From NCBI GenBank assembly GCA_963989385.1, contig OZ022512.1:25379899-25443898 (forward strand): 64,000 nt of DNA. The letters run 5' to 3'. Below, in pieces: positions 1 to 11,649 of the stretch; the first letter of the stretch is position 1; each line of letters opens with the position of its first letter. Origin of the DNA: Ctena decussata. Its lineage: Eukaryota > Mollusca > Bivalvia > Lucinida > Lucinidae. Made by a program: the position numbers and the translations under genes. Under the pieces are notes generated by a model. That model did no database searches. It had not been told where the DNA came from and was given only the letters and a program-made list of their open reading frames with translations.

Positions 1-1170
1 ACGGACTGATTTTCTTAGAAATATACGGATATAACTACTTAGCTTTCAATGTGTGAAAAAAATATGATGACGACAAAACCTCGGACCGAAACCCTAAACT
101 ATATAATAGCAAGGCATTCAATAAATTATATACATCGAGGCTCCTGTAAATAAGGCATTCAAAAAGTAGATGGCTATAATCATTCAATTAGAACAAGCAT
201 CTTTTACTTTGTACACGAATCAGTTGTTGCGACTTGTGGCGACAAGTGGGGACTTTCAGCAGTCAGCGCTGAGCAGAGATTCCTTCTAAATGTCATGTCC
301 TGTTGAACAGCTTTTAACTACATAATTTACCTAATATCTGATCAGAATTTCAAAGGTATGCAGATCCGATTTACAGGGAGCAAGCATGTTATGCCTGCAT
401 ATTTTTGGAGCTACATTTGTGGCTGCCCTGCATTAATTTTAGGGGTTTGGAAAAAAGGCGAATAATGGTTAGATTGAGCATGGGGTATTTCAGAATGCTG
501 TGGAGATTTTGATAATATTATTTTCACGGCACGCAGTGTCCAGCACCCCATTCCTCCTACCTCACCTCCTGGCCCTGGGATAGGAGCTCAGAGATAGAAG
601 CTTGGGCATGGCTATTACCGAAGAAAACACAGCTAACAAGTTTAGGAGTTGGAGAGTACACAATTGAAAATTGCACTGAAACGACAAACGAGGCAGTTTT
701 GTTAAATTGAACAGTCTGTTTAGGGTTTGCATTCTTTAGCAATTACTTTAATTTAATGTTTCTGATCATTTGACATCAAAATCTAAAATGAATTTAAATC
801 AGCCTTTTAAGCATGCTGCTAAATGTTTACTTAATATTTACTAGGAGTTTACATTGCGCTACTCCTTAAATAGTATTCAGTATTCAAGCCGTTTTTAAAG
901 AGTATTCAGTATTCAAGCTCAAAATTAAGGGGTATTCACAGACAGGAGAGGGGGGGAGGGAGGTGACACCCCTTAAGATCAATCACAGGCTCCCTTAAGT
1001 TCCAAACACTGCTTTTAACCTGTTTTTAACTTCACCTCTTCTGCACTAACACTAAATCTGTTATCACGTCTCACTTTTGCACTTTTAAGTCTTCTCAAAT
1101 CTTACTTTTTTCCTAGCACTGACAGCGCAACTGCACATAATACTCAAAGAGGGTGCTGCAGTATAAAAAG
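1..1170. other. Non-genic AT-rich stretch
   Basis: I see no coding exon or structured element here. Short homopolymers and a G-rich patch (about 950-965) occur. The short open frames have no recognisable composition or domain. Confidence 0.5.
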
Positions 1171-1179
1171 ATAGATTAA

Positions 1180-1215
1180 ACAGAACAGAACAGAAATATA
1201 TCTTTATTGTCGAAT
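1180..1215 (-). repeat. Retroelement-tail-like CAGAA repeat
   Basis: A short run of ACAGA/ACAGAACAGA units is followed by ATATCTTTATTG. Read on the minus strand this is a CAATAAAG-like signal followed by TTCTG repeats. The same arrangement (AATAAAG then TTCTG units) occurs on the plus strand near 28136-28169, so both are probably 3' tails of one non-LTR or SINE family. No coding part is attached. Confidence 0.35.
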
Positions 1216-1581
1216 ATAGTAACTATTTAATATAAGCCTTTTATTTCGACAAAGGTAAATCAACAATTAAGATGAGTGGTATCACAGTGCATGCATATAT
1301 ACAAGAGTAATAATAAAATATACAAAATCTGTAAGGTAAGACAGGGACATCACAGATGAAGCAGCATTTTAGGTAGACACAAATTTATGTTAAGAGATTA
1401 AAAAGGAAAAGATTGTCGACCTCCTCTGTACACCTTATATCAATAAATGTGACAAATAGAAGAAACTTGTATCAAACGGAAATGACACAAGGTGGAGAGG
1501 AGAGACAAAGATAGATAGATATACTTCCAATACATTAACATATCTAATAAATGAAACTTATTTACAGAAGTAACATACCCT

Positions 1582-2062
1582 TTGCCTACGGTAGAGATCG
1601 TGAAGTTCGGTAGGGTTCGGAAATCTCCGGCGGTGCGGTACACTATTTTACCCCAGTGCGGTGAGGTACAAGGTTTTAGTAATAGAGCCCCCGCTACCGG
1701 GTCCATAGAATTACCGAAAAGCACCGAAATACCGAAAAGCACCGAAATACCGAAAAGCATAGAATTACCGAAAAGCTCCAATATGTCATATTCTTTGCAA
1801 GAATATGGGATATAACATGAATCTGGATGTATTATAAAGGGGTTCAGTAACCCATGAGGTAAAAACACCAGGATATCATAAATATTTTACCCGGGTATGA
1901 TATACAATTGGGGCTCGGTAAAGGCAAATCAATCAATCAATCAATCAATCGGTAAGCAAGTAACTTATCAGATACTTTGTTATTACCGAAAAGCACCTAT
2001 AGGAGACGGGAACGTTAGTGATTTGGGTGCATTATAAAAGAATCAAGTAATTCATTAGTCAC
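1582..2062 (+). repeat. Interspersed repeat with 18-bp ACCGAAATACCGAAAAGC units
   Basis: Positions about 1705-1785 hold tandem 18-base units (ACCGAAATACCGAAAAGC, with AGAATT variants). They are followed by a TATGTCATATTCTTTGCAAG segment and by ATCTGGATGTATTATAAAG. A diverged second end is near 1985-2060, and an (AATC)n run lies at about 1926-1950. The same unit block and TTTGCAAG segment recur in inverse at 13320-13405, and the ATCTGGATGTAT segment recurs in inverse at 6610-6655. Those two places flank the LINE, so this is a relative of the LINE's insertion site. The 77-residue open frame through it is only the repeat translated. Confidence 0.7.
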
Positions 2063-2097
2063 CTTGCTATGTACCAGATGCGTGGAGGAGGGAAATC

Positions 2098-2215
2098 TTT
2101 GCACCCCCACCACCCCATCCCCCGCCCCCACCTCGCCCTCATCCGAGTTTCTGGAAATTTTGTCCACCCCCACCCCACCCCACCCCCACCCCCAGCTCCT
2201 CAAATTGGGTTTCTC
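2098..2215. repeat. C-rich low-complexity tract
   Basis: CCCCAC/CCACCC-rich sequence on the plus strand. It generates spurious Pro/His-rich open frames in two registers. No gene is inferred. Confidence 0.8.
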
Positions 2216-2249
2216 TGCTCCTCTGAACTTGCCAGCTCTCCAGTTCCTC

Positions 2250-3080
2250 TAACATAATAACATTGATATCCATTATTGGAATTAGAGATCTCAATAAATG
2301 GGCTTAAATACTGGTTAATGCTAATTCGAATTCTTGATATCCGTAAATCAAATTATGGATATCTATTAATAGGGAATAAATAGTAAAACGGCACTCCATA
2401 AATCTGACCAATTATGGTTAGTTTACCTGACTTCTTCAATGAGGCTTTGGCAAATAGCGTAGACCCAGATCAGTTATAAATTTATGAAAATCGCAAAACT
2501 TAACACAGTGGAACTTGAAATTCAGTGTAGAACCAGTTAAAATTTGCCTGACCTTCCATTTTTCTTATTACGTTGTGCTAAAAGTCGCCAATCAAAATAT
2601 TAGAAGACTTTTGTTGGTCAGTGAAGGCTCGGATTAGCAATCAATATGCCCCAAGCAAACAGTGTAGATCCTGATTAGGAACCTTTAAACACTTTTTCGG
2701 TCTAAATCATATTTCATTATATTATATAAAACTATACACATGTATTATATAACAATTTACAAAGTTGAACTTAGGCCTCAGATAGATGTACAGATATACA
2801 AAGACCTCAGATAGATGTACAGATATTTTAAGCGAGAACTGAATAATATATAATTACACACGAGATTGGATTTTTTTTGCGTATGCCGATCATTACCCGT
2901 TAAATGTCACCTATTAAAACCGCTTATATCAACAATGGATGCCTCGTGCTACTGATTAATCGACGCTCGTGTATTTATTGATAATCGTTAAATATGACAC
3001 CTAACTTAATCGCTATAAAATCAAAATCGCTGCCCCATGTCGCTGATTATTGGTCATAATGCAAATGAAAATTAAAGCAT
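2250..3080. other. Non-genic AT-rich stretch
   Basis: Nothing coding is seen. A short direct duplication of CTCAGATAGATGTACAGATA is at about 2776-2826. ATATT/AATAT-rich sequence with no clear terminal repeats makes up the rest. Confidence 0.5.
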
Positions 3081-3082
3081 CG

Positions 3083-3806
3083 CAAACGACTGTGTAATAC
3101 CCCGCCACTGCAAACCAATACCCCTTCTTTTATCTTTTATACATTTCTGATCATGACATGAAGCTCATATTACCTAGATAATGTGTTGCAAGTTTCAGGA
3201 AAATTCTGTTCATCTTTGATTTTATACTGATTTTTTTCATAATTTTATACATGTACATTTTGTGTATATAGCTCTGGGGCAGGGGCAGGTAACCTAAGAG
3301 GACTTAATACTTCTTGTAACAGAAAGCTTATGCTTAAAAGTTTCAGAAAAATTCGACTATAATTTATTCATTTTTTTTTATCATTTCATATGTGTATATA
3401 GCCCCAGTGCAGGGGCAGATAACCCAGGTGGACAAAATTTTATTTATAACAGAAGGCTTATGTTACTTCGATCATTTCTGTTAAATTTCATCAAGATATT
3501 TCAAAGTGTAAAGTGTAAAGGAACTACAGATCAAAAACTATTTTTAAGACCATGCCAAGGGCAATAACTCCATCAGGAGACATCAAAATTTGCCCATTAA
3601 CAATCCCAACCGAGATCTTGCCAAGACCAATGCACATGCCAAGATTGAAGAAAATCCGTTCATAAATACTCAAGTTATCGAGCGGAAACGGAGTGCTCAC
3701 GGACGGACGGACGGACAGCCGTACGTACGACGGACGGACGGACGGACACACGGACAGCCAGCAGGAAAACATAATACCCCGCCACTAACGTGTGGCGGGG
3801 TATAAA
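3083..3806 (+). repeat. Interspersed repeat with ACGG satellite and terminal hairpin
   Basis: The segment begins with GCAAACGACTGTGTAATACC and CCCGCCACTGCAAACC. It carries two GGGGCAGGTAACC-like motifs near 3280 and 3405 and an (ACGG)n satellite at 3697-3757. It ends in a 12-bp perfect hairpin, ATACCCCGCCAC (3774-3785) against GTGGCGGGGTAT (3792-3803). A related piece with the same GCAAACGACTG and CCCGCCACTGCAAACC motifs is near 15345-15450. The transposon class is not clear; the terminal hairpin recalls Helitron ends, but no CTRR terminus is evident. Confidence 0.6.
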
Positions 3807-3820
3807 AAGCGAACATATTT

Positions 3821-4125
3821 GAGCCGCGACACAACAAAGTAGTTGTGCGCCATAGAATTACCATTCCGCTCAGTCTGATCAGACTCTAAGCTGAGCGCTT
3901 AAAGGGTAGCCAAGGGTCTAAACTACCTCCATCTGGACATCGAAGAGTCTGATCAGACTGGGCGCATGCTTCCGCCAAGTCTGATCAGACGTAGCTAAGC
4001 GCTTAAAGGGTAAGTTACCGCCACCCGGACAGCGAAGACTCTGATCAGGCCAGGCGCATGACCAGGCTGAGTTAAATCTGCGCTGGGCACACAACCACTT
4101 TGTTGGTTTTGTCGAGTCGCGGCTC
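3821..4125. repeat. MITE-C copy (long variant)
   Basis: The copy starts GAGCCGCGACAC and ends GTCGCGGCTC, with 4-bp flanking duplications ATTT (3817-3820 and 4126-4129). The interior has repeated GTCTGATCAGAC blocks and the AAAGGGTAGCTAAGGGTCT motif typical of the family. At about 305 bp it is longer than the usual 236 bp because the middle is partly repeated. Confidence 0.85.
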
Positions 4126-4129
4126 ATTT

Positions 4130-4963
4130 AACATAATACTATATGCGAAAACAGTAAGAACAGACTAAATTAAACTATTTCGCACAAAAATGTATGTCCA
4201 AAAGATTATTGTGAAATAAGAATAAATCCCATGTTTTAATATGAAGAATGTTTTTTTAACATAAATAAAATTAAAATAATACTAATATAATTCGCCTTCG
4301 CAAACTGTCGAGAGAAATTTCCGACTACCATCTATATCTTTAAATATAAGAAAGAAAGTATGTATATAATTTTCAATCATTTTCAGTGTCTTTGTATTTT
4401 TTAACAGCCAGACTGACATACATTCCCAAGGCAAAACTTATCTGATGCAGTATTTTTAAGATAATGTTTGTCATAGGTGTTATTAAGAAACAAGAATTAA
4501 AACATTACTTTAATATTTAGAAAGTTGTGATGAGAAATTTTCATCTGTATAGCATTATGTGTTCTAGTTCGTGTGTGGAGTTTTCATAAGATATAGATTT
4601 ATCAAAAAAATATAAAAACATAAATATGTATACCTGATCATACTTCTTCTGAATTAGCAGTCTGATCAGGGATGGCGCTGGTTTTCAATAAGCTTTTTAT
4701 CAGCTGAAGCGCCCAATTTAAAATAAACCTGGGTAATAGCAAAATCCCCGATCAGATTGCACCATTTGCCAATTAGTAAGTACATCTATCCCGCTGAAGC
4801 AAAGTCAAAGTCAAAGTCAAAATTTATTTAACGTCGGAGACAGTAACAGGTAATACTAGCTATGAATAGCTATTTACCGACTATGAATAGCTATTTAAGA
4901 GCTACAAAAAAAAATAATAATAGTAAAAAAAGGGTTTCCGAATGTTTGCGTTTTTTAAATAAA
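4130..4963. other. Non-genic stretch with repeat fragments
   Basis: AT-rich sequence with a GTCAAA tandem run at 4800-4822 and a duplicated GAATAGCTATTTA segment at about 4863-4900. Half-MITE-like TCTGATCAGG motifs lie at about 4660. No coding signal is seen. Confidence 0.45.
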
Positions 4964-4965
4964 TA

Positions 4966-6367
4966 CAGTCAAGGGACATAATTATTCGCCACCCAAGAAG
5001 AAAATTAGTAGACTTGGTTTACACAGTGTGTTTATTTTTGCTCTGTGCTACTCATACACGAATAATCAATAATTGGAAGTTATATGAGTTACTTGCTTAT
5101 AACCTCATGATGATGTCACAATGGTATTTGATGACATCATTACCATGGACACAGAGTGCATGATGGGTAAACAGCATGGCTACCAAGCACAATAATTTTG
5201 ACAGGTGGGCTGTTAAAGGGAATGTTAAATTAATTTATAGTTGACAAAAAGCTATAAAACTTATTGATCATATTTTGCATGTCTGGGGCTACAATTTCAT
5301 GACTGTTGAAGGAAAAATAAAGTTTGTGTTGTGAAGAAATGAAGCCAGACTGTGATGGCTACATGTTTGTTTACATCCAAAGCAGATAGCTAAATTTGAG
5401 TTTAGTGAAAATCAACAGCAAGACAACTGTGGGAGAATTCTGTGGTGTACTGGAATTTGTTATCAGGTACAGATTTTACAGAAAAGATAATTAAGAGAAA
5501 ATGACAAAGGGCTGTCAGAAAATACAAGGATCATATGAGGTGGGTGGGGTTGGGGGAGGTGGGATGATATCTACATCTACATCTACCAATTAAGTGCATG
5601 GCCAATATTGGCATAGTCGCAAAGAGGATGGCATAGAATAAGGAGTAGAGGGACTGGATTATTGATATACAATGGGGATGAATGGACATCCAGTGATGAT
5701 TGTCAGTTACTTTATGTTTTATTTTCTTACAAATCTTGGATGTGGAAAGACAATTTATTACATGCCCGTCACTGGCAGGGGTCTCACTGTAGACAGTAAG
5801 TCAATACTATTGGTTTGTGACTATTTGTTTTTGAAGCTTTCACGAATCTAGCTCAGGAGTGATAAAGTATGATTGCCCTTAAAGTATGAAAATATACCAA
5901 ACAAACTTCAAAATTAACTAGTACCAAATAATTTGCAATTAAAGATCAGTCTTCAAAATCAGGTCCCCTCTGTACAAATTATATAGCCCTTACATTTCCA
6001 CAAGGCCCAGGAACTAAATAGTTTATCTGTATTTTTCTTTTACACTACAATCACGAAATTCCCTAAAAAACCATGGTTTGTCACAAAGTGAAGTCAAGAA
6101 ATTTATGTTTGAAAGCTAACCTCACTCTTTAAACAAATGGAACCAATTCAGCCTGCTTGAAAAAACATGCAGTTTTAATTTCTCAAAGATTAACAGCAAA
6201 ATATTGAAGGAAAGTGGTATGTAGTTAATAGAAAGGAAATTTATTTCTCAAAATTTCAATGAAAAAAAATTCAGGATAATAGCACAGTGCTAGTTTGATA
6301 TCAGTGCATCATTTCTTTGTTGATGGCGGCCATTTTGAAAGTGGCGAATAATTATGTCCCTTGACTG
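4966..6367. mobile_element. Non-autonomous TA-flanked DNA transposon, 1402 bp
   Basis: Perfect 27-bp terminal inverted repeats: the left end begins CAGTCAAGGGACATAATTAT at 4966 and the right end finishes ATAATTATGTCCCTTGACTG at 6367. Both are bordered by TA (4964-4965 and 6368-6369), the target duplication of the Tc1/mariner/pogo superfamily, and CAGT-type ends are common among pogo/Tigger-like elements. The interior has no transposase-length frame, so it must be mobilised in trans. A G-rich patch (about 5535-5563) and an ACATCT triplet run lie inside. The superfamily is inferred from ends and TSD only. Confidence 0.85.
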
Positions 6368-6599
6368 TAAATGTGTAGTATTTTAAACAGTCTACAAAAC
6401 TGCAACGTTCTACTTTTGGCCAGGCAAAGAAAAAAATGACAATTCAAATTCTCACATATTGGAAATGGGATTTACCGGGGTGACGACTGGCTTTCTTAAA
6501 ACTACTGTATGTCTACTTTAAACATAAATTGTGTGTATAAAACTTCAACGACTTACAATCACATATATTTCATCTAGATACAAATGAATAATGGTGTTT

Positions 6600-6655
6600 C
6601 GGTAATAATAATTTCCCTCATGAGTTACTTAATCCCTTTACAATATACATCCAGA
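6600..6655 (-). repeat. Left flank of LINE: piece of the 1.6-2.1 kb repeat
   Basis: On the minus strand this reads ATCTGGATGTATATTG followed by AAAGGGATTAAGTAACTCATG, matching plus-strand 1822-1860 with small differences. It abuts the LINE tail directly and marks one half of the interrupted repeat. Confidence 0.65.
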
Positions 6656-6788
6656 TTGTTGTTGTTGTTGTCTATCTTTTGAAGCATTATCATGCTGCTT
6701 ATAGCCTCTGAGTGCATTCATCCTCTTCAGTGCTAAACTCTTGGTACTTAAAACTCATGTTACTCTGTGCGCATGCGTAGTGTACAAT

Positions 6789-7982
6789 TTAAATTTGCTT
6801 AAAGCGATTGGTGCACTTAATGTACTCGAGCAGTGCACCCACTAAATCATTCTGACCCTGTTTACTGATGTTATCTGATATCCCATTTAGAATTTTAAGA
6901 TTGATGTCACTAATGGAGTTCAACCCCTCTCTGTTGAGAATGTCTTCCACTGTGCTCTCCAAATTTTCCCTTTGTATCTTGAAGGAATCACATTGGAAAA
7001 GGAAATGGTTCACATCTTCTGGAACCTGGCAGTTACTACATAAACTGGAAACACTGTTGTCCATCTTTGCTTTATGACTGTTAAGAATTGAATGACCCGA
7101 CAATAACTGGTTAAGGGCTGAGAAACTCAATCTATCCTCTTCACCGAAACAATTTCTTGAACCAACTTCTGTGAAAACTTCCTGAATATAATCAACTTTA
7201 TCTGATAACCCAAACTTTCTTTTCCATTTTACCCTCACATTTTTCTTAATCTCTGCTACCGCCTCTTTCTTGTCATAAACAATAGGGAAATCTTTATTGT
7301 CCAAGCTACTCATTTCCTTTGCTGCCTCCTTGGCTTGTCTATCTGCCAGTTCATTCCCCTCTATATTTTTATGTCCTGGTACCCAATGAACCCTGAGCTG
7401 GTTACCATTATCTAATATCTTGTTAATGCAATCTTTTATCTGTAGGACTATTTCAATCTTGTTGTTGGGCACTTGACCGTTGAATGCTGAGATTATGGCA
7501 GCTTGACAGTCTGTAAAGATGTGTATAGTCCTATATTTCATCCCTAGTGTTCCATTTAAATCCGAGATGAACTCCAACGCTATCTGAATCCCTACCAGTT
7601 CTCCTGTAAAGTTGTTACTCATGGGGCTAACTGCCTTTTTCAGCAAAACTGGAGAGGACCGGTAACCATCCAGGTATACTACTGCTCCTGCCCCTGTGGG
7701 TCCTGGATTTCCCAAGGCTGATCCATCTGTAAAAACAACAACCTCTTCATGTGTAATCTGCTGAAGTAACTCTCTCATGTTTTCTTCTTGGACTTCCTTT
7801 GAATTCTTGAATTCTGTGGTGTCCACCTTGCCTTTACTTTTCATCAGCCGCATCATCTCTCCACTATATTTGAATTCTTTCTCTATGTTATCAAACTCCA
7901 CCTTGCCACTCATCTCTCTAAACCTACTCATTAACAAGTGAAATATGACTGGTTTTCTTCCAACTTGCTTATCCCCTGCCAC
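6789..7982 (-). pseudogene. LINE ORF2, C-terminal part: RNase H and zinc-binding tail
   Basis: Same frame as the upstream RT part, separated from it only by a TAG at 7983-7985 and continuing through GTG. RNase H signatures are all present: TDGSALGNPG (first Asp), TGELVGIQIALEF (Glu), FTDCQAAI (second Asp) and HWVPGHKNIEGNELADRQA (final His/Asp region). The C-terminus has a Cys/His cluster, LCSNCQ...VNHFLFQC, as is common at the end of LINE ORF2 proteins. The domain would degrade the RNA strand of RNA-DNA hybrids during target-primed reverse transcription. No initiator of its own is credible, so it is the end of one ancestral polyprotein. Confidence 0.85.
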
Positions 7983-10433
7983 CTATGCGTCAAAGTCATC
8001 TCTTAATGGGTCTCTCTCATGCTTTGCAGCTATTCTCACAACTTCTTGGGCTTGCCTAAGTTTTAATTGTAAATCTATTGGTGTTGTGTTTGTCAGAATT
8101 TCCAAAGCTTCAGTACTGGTGCTATTGACACATCCAGATGCTTTAACCATTGCACTTCTCTGAACTTTCCCAAACTCCTTGCAACACTCCGTTAGCGATG
8201 ACACTATAACTGGAGAACCATATTCCAATACTGGTAGTACCAAAGCCTTGTACAGCCTCATGTATACTGACTGGCTACACCCTCGTTGACCTTGAATGAA
8301 TTGATCTATACTTCTAAGTGCACAGAAACCTGCCTTTGTTTTTTCTTGAATGTGATTACTAAAGCTTAACTTGTTGTCTAAGACAATACCTAGTACTTTC
8401 TTAGAATCTGTAACTTTTAATGCCTCTCCCCCATACTTCACAGTCACCTGCTCTTCGGGCTCTTTACCATTGTAAGAGAATATCATGACCTCTGTCTTCT
8501 CTGGAGCGATAGACATGTTCCACTTGTTGCACCATTCCTGTACTGTAAGTAGATCCTGATTCAAGGTTCTGCATGCCTCACTGATGGACGAATCACTTAT
8601 CCATATGCTGGCATCATCTGCAAATTCTGCGTGCTTACTACTTACATTTGCCATTGAATCACTTGTATACAAATTACACAACACTGGACTAATAACCGAT
8701 CCCTGAGGTATTCCCACAGCAGACTGAAACACTGGGGATTTGTAATCATTAACCTTGATATAATACTGCCTGTCAAGCAAAAAGTTTTTTATATAAATCC
8801 ATAATCTTCCTCGAACACCATTGGAGTAAGCTTTGTGAAGTATTCCTGCTCTCCATATTCTTTCATAACAGCTCTCAAAATCCATAACAGTGAGTACTGT
8901 ATGTTCCTTTCTGTTCCTGGCTTCTGTGATTGAGTTAGCAAGCCTAACCATAGTCTGTACACATGATTTCTGTTTCCTGTAAGCAGACTGGGTTCTAGCT
9001 ATACCCCCATCAACTTCTAATTTCCACACTAATCTATTGCATATAACTCTCTCCAACACCTTACCTATTACACTTTCCAGGGTAATTGGTCTGTATGACC
9101 GCACTGTGTTGTAATCTGACTTACCAGGTTTTGGAAGCATAACTTTTGGGTCCAACTTAAATGCCTCAGGCAGCACCCCCATGGCCCAGCTTTTTTGATA
9201 TATGTAATGCAAACCTCTAGCCACAGCCTCACCCCCTTTTTTCAGCAAAATGTTGACTATCTGTTCATCTGGGCTTGGTGCGCTATTGTTGCTCAACATG
9301 GAGATGGCCCATTCTACTTCTTCTACCCTCAAGTCACTATTTTCATGTCCACACATATCTGTGAAGTCTTTACGCTGTATGTCTTCCTGCTCCAACTGAG
9401 CTCTAACCTTCGTCCCCTCCTCTATAGAATTGTACCACTCATTGTCAAATTCTTTAACGTCCAGTGACTCTTTGCCATATCTTTTCTTCATTTCTACAAA
9501 TATTTCTTCATCTGTAAATGCTAAAGAATTGTCTTCCCTACGTATTGGCTGCACTACAGTTTTAGACGAATCTTTCCTTGCTTTATTTACAATACTCCAA
9601 AACTGACTAGGCTGTCTGGGGTCAAGCATTTTCACCATCTTATCCAAATACTGATTCCTAGCTCTTATTTCCTCTTCTTTAAAGAGCATTACAGCTTCCT
9701 TCAATCTGTTCTCATTAGCCTCATCACATCTTTTGGCAAACTGCCGCTTTGCTTTTCTGAAGGTTTTTGAAAATTCTGTAAGTTTAGAGTTCCACCACCC
9801 CTGGCTGTGTCTACAGATTTGTTTCTTAGGGATTATCTTCTTTACATTCTCCTGCAGCAGCAAGACAAAACTACTATAGTCCTCATCTATACTGTCAAAT
9901 CTATTTCTTTCACCAAGCCAATCTTCAACTGCCTCTGTACATGCTCTCTCCCACTCTGACCAATTAGTTTTCCTGAAGTCTAATCTCTCCACAGCTTCCT
10001 CTATGCTTTCTTCTCCCAAAGTGAATGAAATGAGACTGTGATCAGTATTGAGATACACCTCCTGCTGCACTCTCCAATTCATAACTTTATCAGACAAGCT
10101 AGTACTGACAATTGTTAAATCAATTATTCTGTCTTTTCTTGTTGGCATCTCATTGTTAGCAACAACCAGATTCTTATCCTCAAGAAACTCAAACAACTCA
10201 TTACCTAATCTGTTGGCATCCTTACCATACCAATAAGGATGATGTGCATTGAAATCACCAATTAGGACCAGAGGTAGTGGTTCAGATAGAACTTTCTCAA
10301 TCACTTTAACTAAACTTTTCAGACCTCTGGAATCATTTGGTGGAATATAGATGGAACCCACAACAAAATTTTCTTCTCTGGAATAGATGTAAAAAGTATG
10401 CAAAGACCAGGAATTGAAACAATCAAAATCCAA
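7983..10433 (-). pseudogene. LINE ORF2, central part: endonuclease C-half and reverse transcriptase
   Basis: An 816-codon open stretch. It opens with the second half of an APE-type endonuclease: VVGSIYIPPNDS, the catalytic LIGDFNAHHPYW block, DRIIDLTIVS and the TDHSLISF active-site end. The reverse transcriptase follows, with PKPGKSDYNTVRSYRPITL, the AYRKQKSC block, VMDFESCYERIW, GIPQGSVISPVLCNLY and the catalytic FADDASIW. It ends at an amber codon, directly before the RNase H segment in the same frame. The first catalytic Glu of the endonuclease is in the separate piece at 11345-11648. The frame starts inside or next to the insertion, so its first residues may not be native. Confidence 0.88.
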
Positions 10434-10439
10434 ATCCAG

Positions 10440-11340
10440 CCCTCAAACCATAGTTGGAAACAACTAAGATTACAAATAATCAAGATACAGAGAACATATG
10501 GCCAACCGACTGAGCAGCTTGTTCCCAAAAGGTGGCCACTCAGCAACCCAAACCGAACCAAAAATAATAATAACATACATAAGGTAAAACATCACAGAAA
10601 CTCTGACACCAAAAACAGGCAACAAAGAACCACAACAGAACTACCGCCTTGGAACGGTCAGTAATGAATTACTGGGGGGGGCTTAAATCGATTTTACAGG
10701 CCCAACCTCACCCTCAGTTTCTGAAGTGGTACAAAACATTTAGTTGGTTGTTCGGTTCACATGATAACCCTCTAACTCGTCAATGAATCATCACGGTAAA
10801 CACATAAATCAAATTTCAACACCATGAAGAAGCAAAGACGAGGACTCAACAGATACAACGGGCCGTCTGACAGGTGGAGATCCCTGTCCTGCCAAACAAC
10901 CCCACTGGAAATCTGAAGCAAAAGAAGGTCACCAGTTGAGCCCCGGTGGACCAAGCAACAGACAAAAAGGCTCCGGTCCCAACCAACTAAAATATATAGC
11001 TTTAGGTCGGGGCCATCATAGAGTCTGACGACCGATCCCCCGGTGTGCAATTAAAGAGTGCAGCAAAGCTATCAACCGTGATTGGGTTAATCACTAAGCA
11101 TGCAGACTGTCGCATAACATTTAAATTATAGCCAATACGTTTGTGACGTATTATTATTTTTCGGAATTGATCAGAAAAATCAGTCCTACCCTTAATCTTT
11201 TTGAATTTGTATACTAAGTCACCATAAAATTCAGGTTCCGATAGGCCTTGGTGTAAAAGAAATTTTAATCCGACATCAAATTTTGAAACCAATTCATGGT
11301 GTCTGCGATAGAATTTAGAAAAAGCCTTTCTAAGCTTTCT
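10440..11340. mobile_element. Insertion of about 0.9 kb splitting the LINE endonuclease
   Basis: The endonuclease reading breaks after AVWCNI at about 11345 and resumes near FYIYSREENF at about 10395, so roughly 0.9 kb of foreign DNA lies between. On the minus strand the insert holds an open frame (about 11002-11335) with a protein-like stretch including FDVGLKFLLHQGLSEPEFYG and MRQSACLVINPITVDSFAAL, ending near SDSMMAPT. I do not recognise this family with certainty. An 8-base G run lies at about 10673-10680. No clear terminal repeats or target duplication were seen, and the borders are uncertain by tens of bases. Confidence 0.55.
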
Positions 11341-11344
11341 AAGC

Positions 11345-11648
11345 TTATATTGCACCATACTGCTTCAACACCTACACTATGAAGATCCTTTCTTTCATAT
11401 ACTTTAATATCCTTTGAGATCATAAGTGCTGCACCTCCTCCTCTTTGCTCTTTTCGTTCTGTGGCTATCCAATTCCATGACTTCTTAACACTTTCCTTCA
11501 CTGTATTATCTGGATGCCATATTTCAGACAGGCCAAGTATATGAATTTGCTGCTTTTTGCAAGCACTTTCTACCAAACTGAATGACGTATTCAAAGATCT
11601 CATATTAGCATAAGCAATTTTCATATTTGCACATTCAGCTAAATCCAA
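11345..11648 (-). pseudogene. LINE ORF2, N-terminal part: endonuclease N-half
   Basis: Starts at ATG 11648 and reads MKIAYANMRSLNT, then HILGLSEIWHP, which carries the catalytic Glu of APE-type endonucleases, and RGGGAALMISKDIKVYERKD. It breaks off after EAVWCNI, where the foreign insert begins. This domain nicks the target DNA to prime reverse transcription. The remainder of the domain is intact on the other side of the insert. Confidence 0.82.
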
Positions 11649-11649
11649 C

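Noticed and set aside
1440..1868. Open frames on both strands through the ACCGAAAAGC repeat
   Set aside because: Translations simply repeat the 18-bp unit (IELPKSTEIPKS).
8100..10300. Plus-strand frames within the LINE
   Set aside because: Shadows of the minus-strand ORF2.
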